DNA from: KBS-83 sp051025295
GTDB taxonomy: Bacteria > Acidobacteriota > Terriglobia > Terriglobales > Acidobacteriaceae
Reading direction: 5' to 3' (one strand)
NCBI GenBank assembly: GCA_051025295.1
Contig: JBMGJV010000013.1
Length of the DNA: 64,000 nt
This document shows positions 52,687 through 61,278 of the stretch, piece after piece. Positions within the stretch are counted from its first letter, which is position 1; each line of letters opens with the position of its first letter. The position numbers and the translations under genes are program-made. A model generated the notes under the pieces. It ran no database searches and had not been told where the DNA came from. It worked only from the letters and a program-made list of their open reading frames with translations.

Positions 52687-52715
52687 CTTTAGGGAACCTT
52701 CAGCTCGAGTGTCAA
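52687..52715 (-). promoter_or_regulatory. Leftward promoter for the GNAT-racemase operon
   Basis: On the minus strand, TTGACA (52710-52715) is followed after 17 bases by CTAAAG (52687-52692). The -35 is consensus and the -10 is poor. It is back to back with the S9 peptidase promoter. Confidence 0.5.
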
Positions 52716-52767
52716 TCGCTGACTCCGCTGACCACCCAACTCGCGCGCCCTTCGAATGCAGTGACGC

Positions 52768-52796
52768 TTGACAGCGCGGAACGCAGCGACGAGACT
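52768..52796 (+). promoter_or_regulatory. Rightward promoter for the S9 peptidase gene
   Basis: TTGACA (52768-52773), 17 bases, then GAGACT (52791-52796). The same hexamers and spacing occur upstream of the serine hydrolase gene (57122-57150) and, with GAGAAT, upstream of the TonB receptor. Confidence 0.55.
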
Positions 52797-52816
52797 GGGC
52801 GGACTTTCGACTTTCC

Positions 52817-52830
52817 GCAACGAATGTTGA
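52817..52830. promoter_or_regulatory. Operator site 3 (GCAAC-GAAT-GTTGA) upstream of the S9 peptidase gene
   Basis: One mismatch to GCAAC-N4-GTTGC. It lies 20 bases beyond the predicted -10 element and 76 bases before the ATG. Confidence 0.6.
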
Positions 52831-52906
52831 TATTGGCACGTATATGCCGCTCCGAGATTGTGGTTCACTCCTCCTACGGGAAAAGCAGGGCCGAATGGGG
52901 GAACGC

Positions 52907-55078
52907 ATGACACGAAGCAAAGAGGTTCGCGCTGGCCGGAGCACGTCGCGAGGCATCATTGAATGGTGCCTGCTGGCGACCGCCATGATGTTTCTGGTTC
53001 GTCCTGCGGGTGCTGCGTCGTTCACGCTGGACCAGGTTCTGAACACGCCCTTCCCATCAGAGCTTACGGCCGCAGCGCACGCGTCCACCGTAGCGTGGCT
53101 GTCGACACAGCGTGGGGAAAGGAACATCTGGGTTGCGGCAGGGCCAGACTTCGTGCCCCGGCAGGTCACGCATTACGCAGGCGACGACGGGCAGCCAATT
53201 GCATCGGTTCGCCTGACCCCGGATGGAGGCACGGTGCTGTTCGTGCGTGGGAGTGAACTGAACGCAGCCGGTGCCTCTGCCAATCCTCATTCCTTGCCGG
53301 ACGCGCCGAAGCAGCAGATATGGGCCGTGCCAGCAATCGGTGGCGAGCCACGACGCCTGGGCTATCTGGGCTGTACGCACGAGGGTTGCGAGAACCTTGT
53401 CATCTCGCCCGATGGGAAGTATGTCGCCTGGGTGGCGAAGCACACGCTCACCGTCGCTGCCGTGTCCGGCCAGGGCGAGCCATCACGCGTGAGCGATGAA
53501 CGCGGAGAGCCCGGGGCACCCGTCTGGTCGCCCAACGGCGACGCGCTCGCATATACCGTCGATCGCGGCGATCATGCCTTTATCGCCGTTGCGAGCATGA
53601 CCGCTGGACGCGTCAAGGACATGGCATACGTTGCGCCATCAGTCGACCGCGACCTGGAGCCGCGCTGGTCACCCGATGGAAAGCACCTCGCATTCCTGCG
53701 TACTCCGGGTCGGATGAACCATCAGCCTCTTATCCCGCCGCGGCCGACTTTATGGAGTGTGTGGGTCGCAGATGCAGATACTCGGAATGCTCATGAGCTT
53801 TGGCGTAGCGGCACGGGTTCCCGCGATTCCCTGCCTAACTTTTATTCAACATCGTTCGTCTACGCAGCCGGCAACCGCATCGTTTTTGACTCTGAGCAGG
53901 ATGGCTGGGGCCATCTCTACTCGCTGGATGCGGAGAAAGGCGGCTCGCCTGTCCTGCTGACGCCCGGCGACTTCGAGATCGAGGACGTGTCACTCAGCGC
54001 CGACAAACGCAGCGTGCTCTACTCATCGAACCAGGACGATCTCGACCGACGCCATCTTTGGCGCGTGCCTGCGACCGGCGGCAAGCCGGAAGCGCTTACG
54101 CATGGCGACACAATCGAGTGGACGCCGCTCGAAACAACGGATAAGTCCGCCGTGCTTTGTCTGGGATCGAGCGCAACCACACCAGCACTCGTCTATCGAG
54201 TGCAGAATGGTGAGCGTACCGCGCTGACGTCCGCACAATTGCCAAAGGACTTCCCGGAGACGCAGCTTGTTATTCCGAAGTCCGTTCTCTTCAAGAGCGA
54301 TGACGGGCTATCGATTCACGGTCAGCTGTTCACGCCACGGGAGGGCTCGAAGCCCGGGCCTGCATTGACTTTTGTTCACGGTGGTCCGCCACGGCAGATG
54401 ATGCTTGGCTTCCACTACATGGATTATTACCACTTCGCCTACGCGATGAATCAGTATCTCGCCAGTCAAGGCTTCACTGTCCTGTCAGTGAATTACCGTT
54501 TGGGCGTGATGTATGGGCACGACTTCCGCGAGGCGGCGCATGCGGGTTGGCGGGGCTCGTCCGAATACAACGACGTGCTCGCCGGAGCGCATTATCTGCA
54601 GACCTTGCCTGGTGTGGATGCGAAGCGCATTGGGATCTGGGGCGGCTCGTATGGCGGGTTGCTCACTGCGCTGGCTCTGGCACGGAACTCCGATCTATTC
54701 GCAGCCGGAGTCGACTTCCACGGCGTGCACGACTGGAGCACGATTTTGGTCGATGACCTGCCGGGTGCGGCGAGCGCTCCGGACTACCAGGCCGCCCTCA
54801 AGCTGGCATGGGAGTCCTCACCCGATGCTGCGATCGAACACTGGAAGTCGCCGGTACTGCTGATCCAGGGCGATGACGACCGCAACGTGCCGTTCAATCA
54901 GATGGTCGATGTGGTGCAGCGCCTGCGCGAACACCACGTCCCGTTCCAGCAGGTGGTCTATCCGGATGAGATTCACGGATTCCTGCTCTACCGACATTTT
55001 CTCGACGGCTATCAGCGAACCGCGGACTTCTTTTTGGAACACCTGGGAGGGGCCGCGAGCCCAGGAGCGCAGCAGTAA
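52907..55078 (+). CDS. Exported prolyl-oligopeptidase-family (S9) peptidase, 723 aa
   Basis: A signal segment at about residues 18-40 (…FLVRPAGAAS) is followed by a WD-like beta-propeller with 'SPDGKYVAWV', 'SPNGDALAYT' and 'SPDGKHLAFLR' blades. An alpha/beta-hydrolase domain follows, with nucleophile S581 (GIWGGSYGG), acid D656-658 (GDDDRN) and H690 (DEIHGF). It should cleave short peptides in the periplasm. The N-terminal start was placed at the ATG at 52907, preceded by GGGGGAA; the frame is open to 52844. It is divergent from the GNAT-racemase pair and 74 bases upstream of the RpiR gene. Confidence 0.9.
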   Translation: MTRSKEVRAGRSTSRGIIEWCLLATAMMFLVRPAGAASFTLDQVLNTPFPSELTAAAHASTVAWLSTQRGERNIWVAAGPDFVPRQVTHYAGDDGQPIASVRLTPDGGTVLFVRGSELNAAGASANPHSLPDAPKQQIWAVPAIGGEPRRLGYLGCTHEGCENLVISPDGKYVAWVAKHTLTVAAVSGQGEPSRVSDERGEPGAPVWSPNGDALAYTVDRGDHAFIAVASMTAGRVKDMAYVAPSVDRDLEPRWSPDGKHLAFLRTPGRMNHQPLIPPRPTLWSVWVADADTRNAHELWRSGTGSRDSLPNFYSTSFVYAAGNRIVFDSEQDGWGHLYSLDAEKGGSPVLLTPGDFEIEDVSLSADKRSVLYSSNQDDLDRRHLWRVPATGGKPEALTHGDTIEWTPLETTDKSAVLCLGSSATTPALVYRVQNGERTALTSAQLPKDFPETQLVIPKSVLFKSDDGLSIHGQLFTPREGSKPGPALTFVHGGPPRQMMLGFHYMDYYHFAYAMNQYLASQGFTVLSVNYRLGVMYGHDFREAAHAGWRGSSEYNDVLAGAHYLQTLPGVDAKRIGIWGGSYGGLLTALALARNSDLFAAGVDFHGVHDWSTILVDDLPGAASAPDYQAALKLAWESSPDAAIEHWKSPVLLIQGDDDRNVPFNQMVDVVQRLREHHVPFQQVVYPDEIHGFLLYRHFLDGYQRTADFFLEHLGGAASPGAQQ

Positions 55079-55152
55079 AGCAGAACTCGTCGACTGCCGG
55101 CGCCCCTTCCTTCGTTGACAGTGTGACCAATGCTGAATGATGCTGCGTCAGT

Positions 55153-56025
55153 ATGAACGGCAGCTCTGGCAGAAAGAAGGACGCTTCGCCGGTTCCCGTC
55201 AACGTCCGCATGAAGGAACTCACGCCAAGGCGGCGCGAGCTCATCCGGCCGGTCATCGAGAATCCGCGCGAGTTTGTGCTGCTGAGCGTGCGAGCCGCAG
55301 CTGCCCGGCTGCAAACCGATCCCGCCACCATGGTGCGTGTGGTGCAGCGGATGGGGTTTGAGAACTATCGGGCTTTCCAGAACTACCTGCACGATCTTTC
55401 GATTGCAAATGCCACGTCACTCGAAGGGATGGAGCAGAACTCCAAGGCCAGTATCCCGGATTACCTGGATGCGATGATCCAGCAGGACATCAAGAATCTG
55501 AACGCGGTGCGTGCAACGCTCGATGCGGACCGGCTGGCAGCCGTGGCACGCCGCATACATTCGGCAAAGCGCATTCTCCTGCTGGGCGGTGATCTGGCTC
55601 AGACGCTGGTGCAGTACTTCGAACACCACCTCGCGATCATTGGGCTGCCGGTTTTGGAGGCCACCACACCCGGTCGCAGCCTCCACATCACGCGCGCGAT
55701 TGGGAAGGGCGATCTGGTGATCGCGATCAGCTTTCGTCGCGGCTTACGCCAAACAGTCGAAGGCATGCAACGAGCCCGCAAAAACGGCGCCTATACACTC
55801 GGCATCACCGGCACGCATCTCTCGCCGATCGCTCGTCTCTCCAACGAATACTTCGTTGCGCCGGTCGAGAGCAGTTCCTTCATCGACTCCTACGTCGCCC
55901 CCACTGCACTGGTGAACACCCTGCTGGTCGCATGCGCCAACTACAACCGCGAGGCCAGCCTGAGCTTCCTTCGCGAGGCTGCACAGGAACAACGCACCGG
56001 CTTCCGCTGGTTCGAATCCGAATAA
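55153..56025 (+). CDS. RpiR-family transcriptional regulator with SIS domain, 290 aa
   Basis: The N-terminal HTH_6 domain (about residues 20-95) contains 'LLSVRAAAARLQTDPATMVRVVQRMGFENYRAFQNYL', the RpiR recognition helix. The C-terminal SIS domain (about 125-265) contains 'KRILLLGGDLAQTLVQYFEHHLAIIGLPV' and 'KGDLVIAISFRRGLRQTVEGMQRARKNGAYTLGITG', with the usual ligand-binding Ser/Thr loop. Most RpiR proteins sense phosphosugars or related small molecules. This is the only DNA-binding regulator in the block and the most likely reader of the GCAAC-N4-GTTGC sites. No good ribosome site supports the first ATG; ATG 55210 is an alternative. It converges with the CPBP gene. Confidence 0.9.
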   Translation: MNGSSGRKKDASPVPVNVRMKELTPRRRELIRPVIENPREFVLLSVRAAAARLQTDPATMVRVVQRMGFENYRAFQNYLHDLSIANATSLEGMEQNSKASIPDYLDAMIQQDIKNLNAVRATLDADRLAAVARRIHSAKRILLLGGDLAQTLVQYFEHHLAIIGLPVLEATTPGRSLHITRAIGKGDLVIAISFRRGLRQTVEGMQRARKNGAYTLGITGTHLSPIARLSNEYFVAPVESSSFIDSYVAPTALVNTLLVACANYNREASLSFLREAAQEQRTGFRWFESE

Positions 56026-56057
56026 GCTCCGGCGACGGTCCACCAGGCGAGTAGCAG

Positions 56058-56936
56058 CTAGCGCGCGGGCACGGCCTGCGGTTGCACCGCGTCGCTCGCG
56101 TACCGAACAGGCCACCTGACGACCAGCAGTACGGCCGTGACCGCGACGGTGATCGCGAGTCCAAAGCCGAATTCAGTGGTGATGTAAAGCGCTCTGCCGA
56201 CAGGCCGCGTCATAGGGTCGAAGACAGCCTGCACAAACAGGTTGTGACTGGCGTGCAGAATGGCGCAGGGCCACAGGCTGCCGGACTGAAGACGGAACCA
56301 GCCCATTACAAAGGCCATTGCGATCACCATGGCAGTGAAGCAAGCGAGCGCGTACAGCTTTGGGGTTCCGGAGTTATAGTCGGCCAGCAACAGCGCAGGA
56401 TAGTGCCACACCGCCCAGATGCAGCCGCTCATGAGGCATCCGCCGGCAAAGCCGAACCGCTGCACAAGCCGCGGCAGCAGAAAGCCTCGCCAGCCGATCT
56501 CCTCACCTAAGGCAGAAGCCAGCGTGCGGACCACGCCGATGGTGGCCAGAGTAGCGAGCGCCAGGACGGCAGAGGTGTTCGGCATCTGCGGGAAGCCATA
56601 GGAGCGTGCCGCCGCGGCCACGAAGTCTGAGACGCCTGACGAGTGTGGCACTGCCAGCCAGCACGCCACATACACCGGTAGAGCGTAGAAGAGTGGCAGA
56701 AGATAGGCCAGCGCGTTCGGGCGGGAGGGCCACCGCCAGCCAAGATCGGCGAGATCGATTCCAAGCAGCAGGCACGTGGCAAAAGCTGCCAGTGCGGGCA
56801 TCCACATCAGCAGACCAACGATCAGTCCGCTTCCAACGCTGAGTGAGTGCGCGTGCACGATGAGTACATACGGAGCGCTGCTCAGAGCCGCAACTAGCAC
56901 GATGAACGTTAGAAGTGGAGAAAGCCTGCCATGCAT
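56058..56936 (-). CDS. CPBP-family intramembrane glutamic endopeptidase, 292 aa
   Basis: About eight membrane helices carry the CPBP (Rce1-like) motifs 'LGEEIGWRGFLLPRL' (catalytic Glu pair, R-G-x-L), 'IWAVWHYPALLL' (His) and 'AILHASHNLFVQ' (His/Asn). These enzymes cut membrane or membrane-near peptides; some act on prenylated or bacteriocin-like substrates. I chose the ATG at 56936 because the operator copy at 56957-56970 would otherwise be inside the coding sequence of the longer frame from 56972. It is divergent from the serine hydrolase gene. Confidence 0.85.
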   Translation of the reverse strand: MHGRLSPLLTFIVLVAALSSAPYVLIVHAHSLSVGSGLIVGLLMWMPALAAFATCLLLGIDLADLGWRWPSRPNALAYLLPLFYALPVYVACWLAVPHSSGVSDFVAAAARSYGFPQMPNTSAVLALATLATIGVVRTLASALGEEIGWRGFLLPRLVQRFGFAGGCLMSGCIWAVWHYPALLLADYNSGTPKLYALACFTAMVIAMAFVMGWFRLQSGSLWPCAILHASHNLFVQAVFDPMTRPVGRALYITTEFGFGLAITVAVTAVLLVVRWPVRYASDAVQPQAVPAR

Positions 56937-56956
56937 AGACGGCAGAGTACGCGCTC

Positions 56957-56970
56957 GCAACACATGTTGC
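56957..56970. promoter_or_regulatory. Operator site 4 (GCAAC-ACAT-GTTGC) upstream of the CPBP gene
   Basis: A perfect inverted repeat with GCAAC/GTTGC arms and 4-base spacer, about 20 bases before the chosen ATG at 56936. Confidence 0.65.
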
Positions 56971-57121
56971 ACGCTGATTCTCTCGCGGTGACCGGCAATT
57001 CGGATTGCCTTCGGAAGATCTAATCATGCACCCCACGGGCAACGGTGCCCAGCAGCTATAGATCATCACCGAGCCCGCATGTTTCGTGAGGATGAGCGTC
57101 GGCCTGGCGTGGACCTCCCGC

Positions 57122-57150
57122 TTGACAGCGGCATTCGATCGGCAGAGACT
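57122..57150 (+). promoter_or_regulatory. Promoter for the serine hydrolase gene
   Basis: TTGACA (57122-57127), 17 bases, GAGACT (57145-57150). It is identical in both hexamers and spacing to the S9 peptidase promoter. The operator copy at 57172 begins 21 bases beyond it. Confidence 0.55.
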
Positions 57151-57171
57151 GTCGCCATCTGAATTAGACTT

Positions 57172-57185
57172 GCAACGTATGTTGC
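57172..57185. promoter_or_regulatory. Operator site 5 (GCAAC-GTAT-GTTGC) upstream of the serine hydrolase gene
   Basis: A perfect inverted repeat, 47 bases before the chosen TTG start at 57232. The 47-base gap includes the ribosome site. Confidence 0.65.
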
Positions 57186-57231
57186 ATTGCAGGCTGCTTT
57201 CGCCTACAGACCCCCTGGATGGAGAACTGGC

Positions 57232-59217
57232 TTGACTGGAGAACGGTCCCTTCGCGTGCTGTCGAAGTTGGTTGTTTTGGTAGGGGTACTCTGCGGCGCT
57301 TCGCAGGCGCAGGCACCGCACACTCACCCGCTCTCTCCCCCTGCCACACCCAGTCCATCGTCGCCCTTGCCGCAATCAGGTTCTTCGCAACATGCGTTGA
57401 CTCCGGAGGACCTCGGGGCATTTCTGGATGGCATGGTTCCGCCCGCCCTCAAGCGCGAGGACATAGCCGGAGCGGTCGTGATCGTCGTTAAGGACGGTAA
57501 AGTCTTCTACCAGAACGGCTACGGCTACGCGGATGTGAAGAAGCAGACTCCGGTCACGCCGGAGACACTCTTCCGGCCCGGATCCGTATCGAAGCTCTTC
57601 ACCTGGACTGCGGTGATGCAACTGGTGCAGGCGGGCAAGATCGACCTCCACGCCGATATCAACCAATACCTGGACTTTAAGATCCCGGCGACTTATCCGC
57701 AGCCGATCACGATGTGGAACCTCATGACCCATACGCCCGGGTTTGAGGAGGCCATGAAAGATCTGATCACGCCGGGTGGCAAGCCCATCCCGATCCGCGA
57801 GTACCTGGTGGATCACATGCCAAAGCGCGTCTATCCGCCAGGGGTGACACCGGCCTACTCGAATTACGGAGCCACACTAGCTGGCTACATCGTGGGGCGT
57901 GTCTCCGGCATGCCTTTCGATGACTACGTGGAGCGCAATGTCTTTGCGCCGCTCGGCATGACGCACTCAAGCTTTCGGCAGCCCTTGCCTGCTGCATTGC
58001 AACCATGGATGTCCCCTGGCTACGCCTTGGGCTCCGGGGATGCCAAGCTGTTCGAGACGATCTCGGCCGAGCCCGCTGGCAGTTCCACTGTGTCTGCGCC
58101 AGACATGGCGCACTTCATGATGGCGCACCTGCAGGGCGGTGAATATAACGGCGCCCGGATTCTGAGCACAGCCACGACAGAGCTGATGCATTCTCCACAG
58201 TTCGCTGTCGATCCGGCCCTGCCACATATGGCGCTCGGTTTTTACGAGGAGACGCGCAACGGACATCGCATCATCGGCCACGCCGGAGATACGCAGTACT
58301 TCCATAGTGACCTGCACCTCATTCCCGACCAGAATCTCGGATTCTTCATCTCGTTGAATAGCTCCGGCCGTGGCGAGGTCAGCTCGCGGACAGAGGTCTT
58401 CAATGCTTTCCTGAACCGATATTTCCCCTACCAGGCCTCGGCGGCCGCGGCGCAACCGAATGCGGCGAAAGATGCGGAGCTGGTCAGCGGCGAGTACACT
58501 ACCAGCCGCCGACCCGTGACCACGATTTTCAGCTTCCTTACCTTCCTTTCGAACATGAAGGTCACTCCCAAGCAGGACGGCAGCATCACCGTAGACGAGC
58601 TCAAAAACCCGGACCAGCTGCCAAAGACGTTTGTCGAAATTGCGCCCCTGCTCTACCGCGAGAAGAACGGCCAGGACAAGGTAGGTTTCACGCGAGATGC
58701 CGAGAACCGATTAGTCCTGTCCATGGACTTCCCGTTTATGGTCTTCACGAAGGCATCTCTGACTGACTCGAAGGGGTTCAACTACTTCCTGCTCGGACTC
58801 ATCGTCGCGGTTGCCGTACTCGCATTGCTCTGGTGGCCACTCTCGGTTTGGGTGCGCCGTCACTATCAGCGCCCCCTGGTTCTGACAAGACGAGAGCACC
58901 TCCTGCGCGTGGTAATACGGCTGGTGTTGCTGCTGGAGGTCTGCTACTTGCTGGGATGGGCGTTGATTATGAGTAGCTCCGGCGGAGAGCCGCTGCTCGC
59001 CTCAAGCATGGATCCAGCGCTCCGGGTGCTGCAGATGATCGGCTGGCTTGGGTCGCTGGGGACGCTGGTGATTCTGTATGCGGTCGTGGAGCTGTGGCGT
59101 GTCCGGAATGAATGGTGGCTGTCCCGCGCCGGCAATGTTGCGATCGCCCTTGCGGCTATCTCGTTCTCATGGATGCTGCTGCATTGGCACCTGCTGAACT
59201 TCAGCCTTAGATATTAG
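57232..59217 (+). CDS. Class-C beta-lactamase-like serine hydrolase with C-terminal membrane helices, 661 aa
   Basis: I chose the TTG at 57232 (GGAG 7 bases upstream), giving a signal peptide LSKLVVLVGVLCGASQAQA. The beta-lactamase/DD-peptidase domain has S118-V-S-K121 (S-x-x-K), 'PAYSNYG' (Y-S-N) and a 'GHAGDTQYFHS' loop in place of KTG. The C-terminal ~150 residues hold about four membrane helices. Relatives include D-aminopeptidases, DD-carboxypeptidases and esterases. Together with the racemase/GNAT pair, cleavage of D-residue-containing peptides is a plausible role (inference). A terminator follows at 59239. Confidence 0.88.
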   Translation: MTGERSLRVLSKLVVLVGVLCGASQAQAPHTHPLSPPATPSPSSPLPQSGSSQHALTPEDLGAFLDGMVPPALKREDIAGAVVIVVKDGKVFYQNGYGYADVKKQTPVTPETLFRPGSVSKLFTWTAVMQLVQAGKIDLHADINQYLDFKIPATYPQPITMWNLMTHTPGFEEAMKDLITPGGKPIPIREYLVDHMPKRVYPPGVTPAYSNYGATLAGYIVGRVSGMPFDDYVERNVFAPLGMTHSSFRQPLPAALQPWMSPGYALGSGDAKLFETISAEPAGSSTVSAPDMAHFMMAHLQGGEYNGARILSTATTELMHSPQFAVDPALPHMALGFYEETRNGHRIIGHAGDTQYFHSDLHLIPDQNLGFFISLNSSGRGEVSSRTEVFNAFLNRYFPYQASAAAAQPNAAKDAELVSGEYTTSRRPVTTIFSFLTFLSNMKVTPKQDGSITVDELKNPDQLPKTFVEIAPLLYREKNGQDKVGFTRDAENRLVLSMDFPFMVFTKASLTDSKGFNYFLLGLIVAVAVLALLWWPLSVWVRRHYQRPLVLTRREHLLRVVIRLVLLLEVCYLLGWALIMSSSGGEPLLASSMDPALRVLQMIGWLGSLGTLVILYAVVELWRVRNEWWLSRAGNVAIALAAISFSWMLLHWHLLNFSLRY

Positions 59218-59238
59218 GTGAGCGAACCATAACCGATG

Positions 59239-59270
59239 AACTGGCGGGAGCCAATGTGCTTCCGCCAGTT
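59239..59270 (+). terminator. Rho-independent terminator after the serine hydrolase gene
   Basis: A 9-bp stem AACTGGCGG/CCGCCAGTT with a 14-base loop is followed by TTACG, and the stem itself ends in TT. It lies 22 bases after the stop, so the CocE/NonD gene probably has its own promoter. Confidence 0.65.
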
Positions 59271-59294
59271 TTACGCTAGATTCATTCCACACCT

Positions 59295-61253
59295 ATGACG
59301 ATGATCTCAAAATGCTGGATGATCTGGACACGAGCAAACGGACCGTGTCTGCTCGGCGGCTTGCTCGCCGTGGTGCCCTGCTTTACTGCAGCGGCCTGTG
59401 CGCAGGCTCCCGCTGCATCCACGCCCTCGACTAAGCAGCAGAGCCAATACTCTGTGGAAGAAGTGATGATCCCGATGCGCGATGGTGTGCATCTGCAAAC
59501 CGTCATCATCCGCAGAAGGGGCCAGACCGGCCCCTTGCCGATTCTCCTCACCAGAACACCCTACGGCATTCCCAGTCAGAGCGAGTTCGACGAAGCGGCT
59601 GCGAAGAACGGCGCCGATTGGGTTCCCACAGCGTGGAAGGAGCTCGCAGGCGACGGGTACATCTTCGTCGAGCAGAATCTGCGGGGACGTTTCAAGTCCG
59701 AGGGCGTATTCCAGCTGACATCGCAATACGATCCGAAGAACCCGAACCAGCCAAATGAGACGAACGACGCTTACGACACGATCGACTGGCTGGTGAAAAA
59801 CCTGCCGAACAACACCGGCAAGGTTGGGGTTTTTGGCATTTCATACAGCGGACTCACGGCAGGGCTGACCTTGCTCCATCCGCATCCCGCGCTAAAGGCC
59901 ATCAGCGAGCAGGCTTCGCCTGTCGATCAGTGGATGAACGATGACATGCATCGGTACGGCGCACTGCGTGAAAGCTATGCATTCGAATACTCCGTGTTGG
60001 AGCAGGCCGACAAGAACAAAAACACCGACTTCGACTTCGATACGTACGACACCTACGATTGGTATCTGAGACTGGGTCCGCTCACAAACGCCAATGCGAA
60101 ATATCTGCATGGCACCATTCCGTTCTGGAATGAGGTGATGGCACATCCGGATTACGACTCCTTCTGGAAGAAGGAGGCCTGGGTGAACCAGTTGCACAGC
60201 TCGACCGTGCCGAACTTGAACGTCGCCGGGTTCTGGGATCAAGAGGATCCGTGGGGACCTTGGCAGATCTTCCGTCACGCAGGCGAACAGGATCCTGAAC
60301 ATACCAACCTGATAGTCGCCGGACCGTGGTTTCACGGAGAGTGGGCAATGCCGGAGGGAGACCACATCGGCATCGTGCCCTTCGGTGGGCACAAAACCTC
60401 GCTCGAATTCCGGCAGACAATCGAAGCGCCGTTCTTCCGCTACTACCTGCACGGAGAGGGCCAGAAACCCACGTGGCAGGCGACCACCTTCCAGACGGGC
60501 TCAAACACCTGGCACACCTACGTGTCGTGGCCGCCCAAGGAAAGCAAGCCGACCAATCTTTACTTCCATGCTGACGGAACGCTCTCCTTCGATCCGCCCC
60601 AGGGAGGCGCGAGCGAGTACCGCGAGTACACGTCCGACCAGGCAAATCCGGTGCCATATCGGCAACGGCCTATCTCGCCAACCTACCCGCTTCCTGACTG
60701 GCGCACGTGGCAGGCGGCTGACCAGCGTTTTGTGGATCACCGGCCGGATGTGCTCAGCTTCGTGAGCACACCACTCGATCAAGATCTCACCGTCACGGGA
60801 ACGATTGCTGCCGAACTCTACGCCTCCACATCGGGCACAGACTCTGACTTCATCGTGAAACTGATCGACGTCTATCCGCAGTCGGGACAGCCTGCCGCGG
60901 AGGGCACGGCGGAGGGCTCTTACGCAGACTCAATGAATGGCTATGAGCTGCCGATCGCGATGGAGGTGCGCCGTGGACGTTATCTCCACAGCTTCGAGCA
61001 TGCGCAAGGGCTCACACCCGACAAGCCGGAACGCTGGCCCGTTCCCCTGCGCGACCATGACCATGTCTTCCTGAAGGGACATCGCGTCATGGTGCAGGTG
61101 CAATCCACCTGGTTTCCAGTGATCGATCGCAACCCGCAGACCTTTGTACCCAGCATCTATCAGGCAAAGGCGGCGGACTATGTCGCCGCCCGTCAGCGTG
61201 TCTATTGCTCGGGTTCGATGCCGTCGCACCTGACTTTGCCGGTCGCGCCATGA
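59295..61253 (+). CDS. Exported CocE/NonD-family (X-Pro dipeptidyl-peptidase S15-like) hydrolase, 652 aa
   Basis: The signal peptide ends at about residue 36 (…AACAQA). The alpha/beta-hydrolase domain begins 'VMIPMRDGVHLQTVIIRR' and has the nucleophile motif 'GISYSG' with S183. Also visible are 'EQASPVDQWMNDDMHRYGALR', as in alpha-amino acid ester hydrolases, a 'WFHGEWAMPEGD' His/Asp loop, and a C-terminal jelly-roll ('GTIAAELYASTSGTDSDFIVKLIDVYP'). It should hydrolyse amino-acyl esters, amides or peptides in the periplasm. No operator copy is seen in its 77-base upstream gap. Confidence 0.87.
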   Translation: MTMISKCWMIWTRANGPCLLGGLLAVVPCFTAAACAQAPAASTPSTKQQSQYSVEEVMIPMRDGVHLQTVIIRRRGQTGPLPILLTRTPYGIPSQSEFDEAAAKNGADWVPTAWKELAGDGYIFVEQNLRGRFKSEGVFQLTSQYDPKNPNQPNETNDAYDTIDWLVKNLPNNTGKVGVFGISYSGLTAGLTLLHPHPALKAISEQASPVDQWMNDDMHRYGALRESYAFEYSVLEQADKNKNTDFDFDTYDTYDWYLRLGPLTNANAKYLHGTIPFWNEVMAHPDYDSFWKKEAWVNQLHSSTVPNLNVAGFWDQEDPWGPWQIFRHAGEQDPEHTNLIVAGPWFHGEWAMPEGDHIGIVPFGGHKTSLEFRQTIEAPFFRYYLHGEGQKPTWQATTFQTGSNTWHTYVSWPPKESKPTNLYFHADGTLSFDPPQGGASEYREYTSDQANPVPYRQRPISPTYPLPDWRTWQAADQRFVDHRPDVLSFVSTPLDQDLTVTGTIAAELYASTSGTDSDFIVKLIDVYPQSGQPAAEGTAEGSYADSMNGYELPIAMEVRRGRYLHSFEHAQGLTPDKPERWPVPLRDHDHVFLKGHRVMVQVQSTWFPVIDRNPQTFVPSIYQAKAADYVAARQRVYCSGSMPSHLTLPVAP

Positions 61254-61278
61254 GGGGAACGGTCTAGAGATATCGCGA

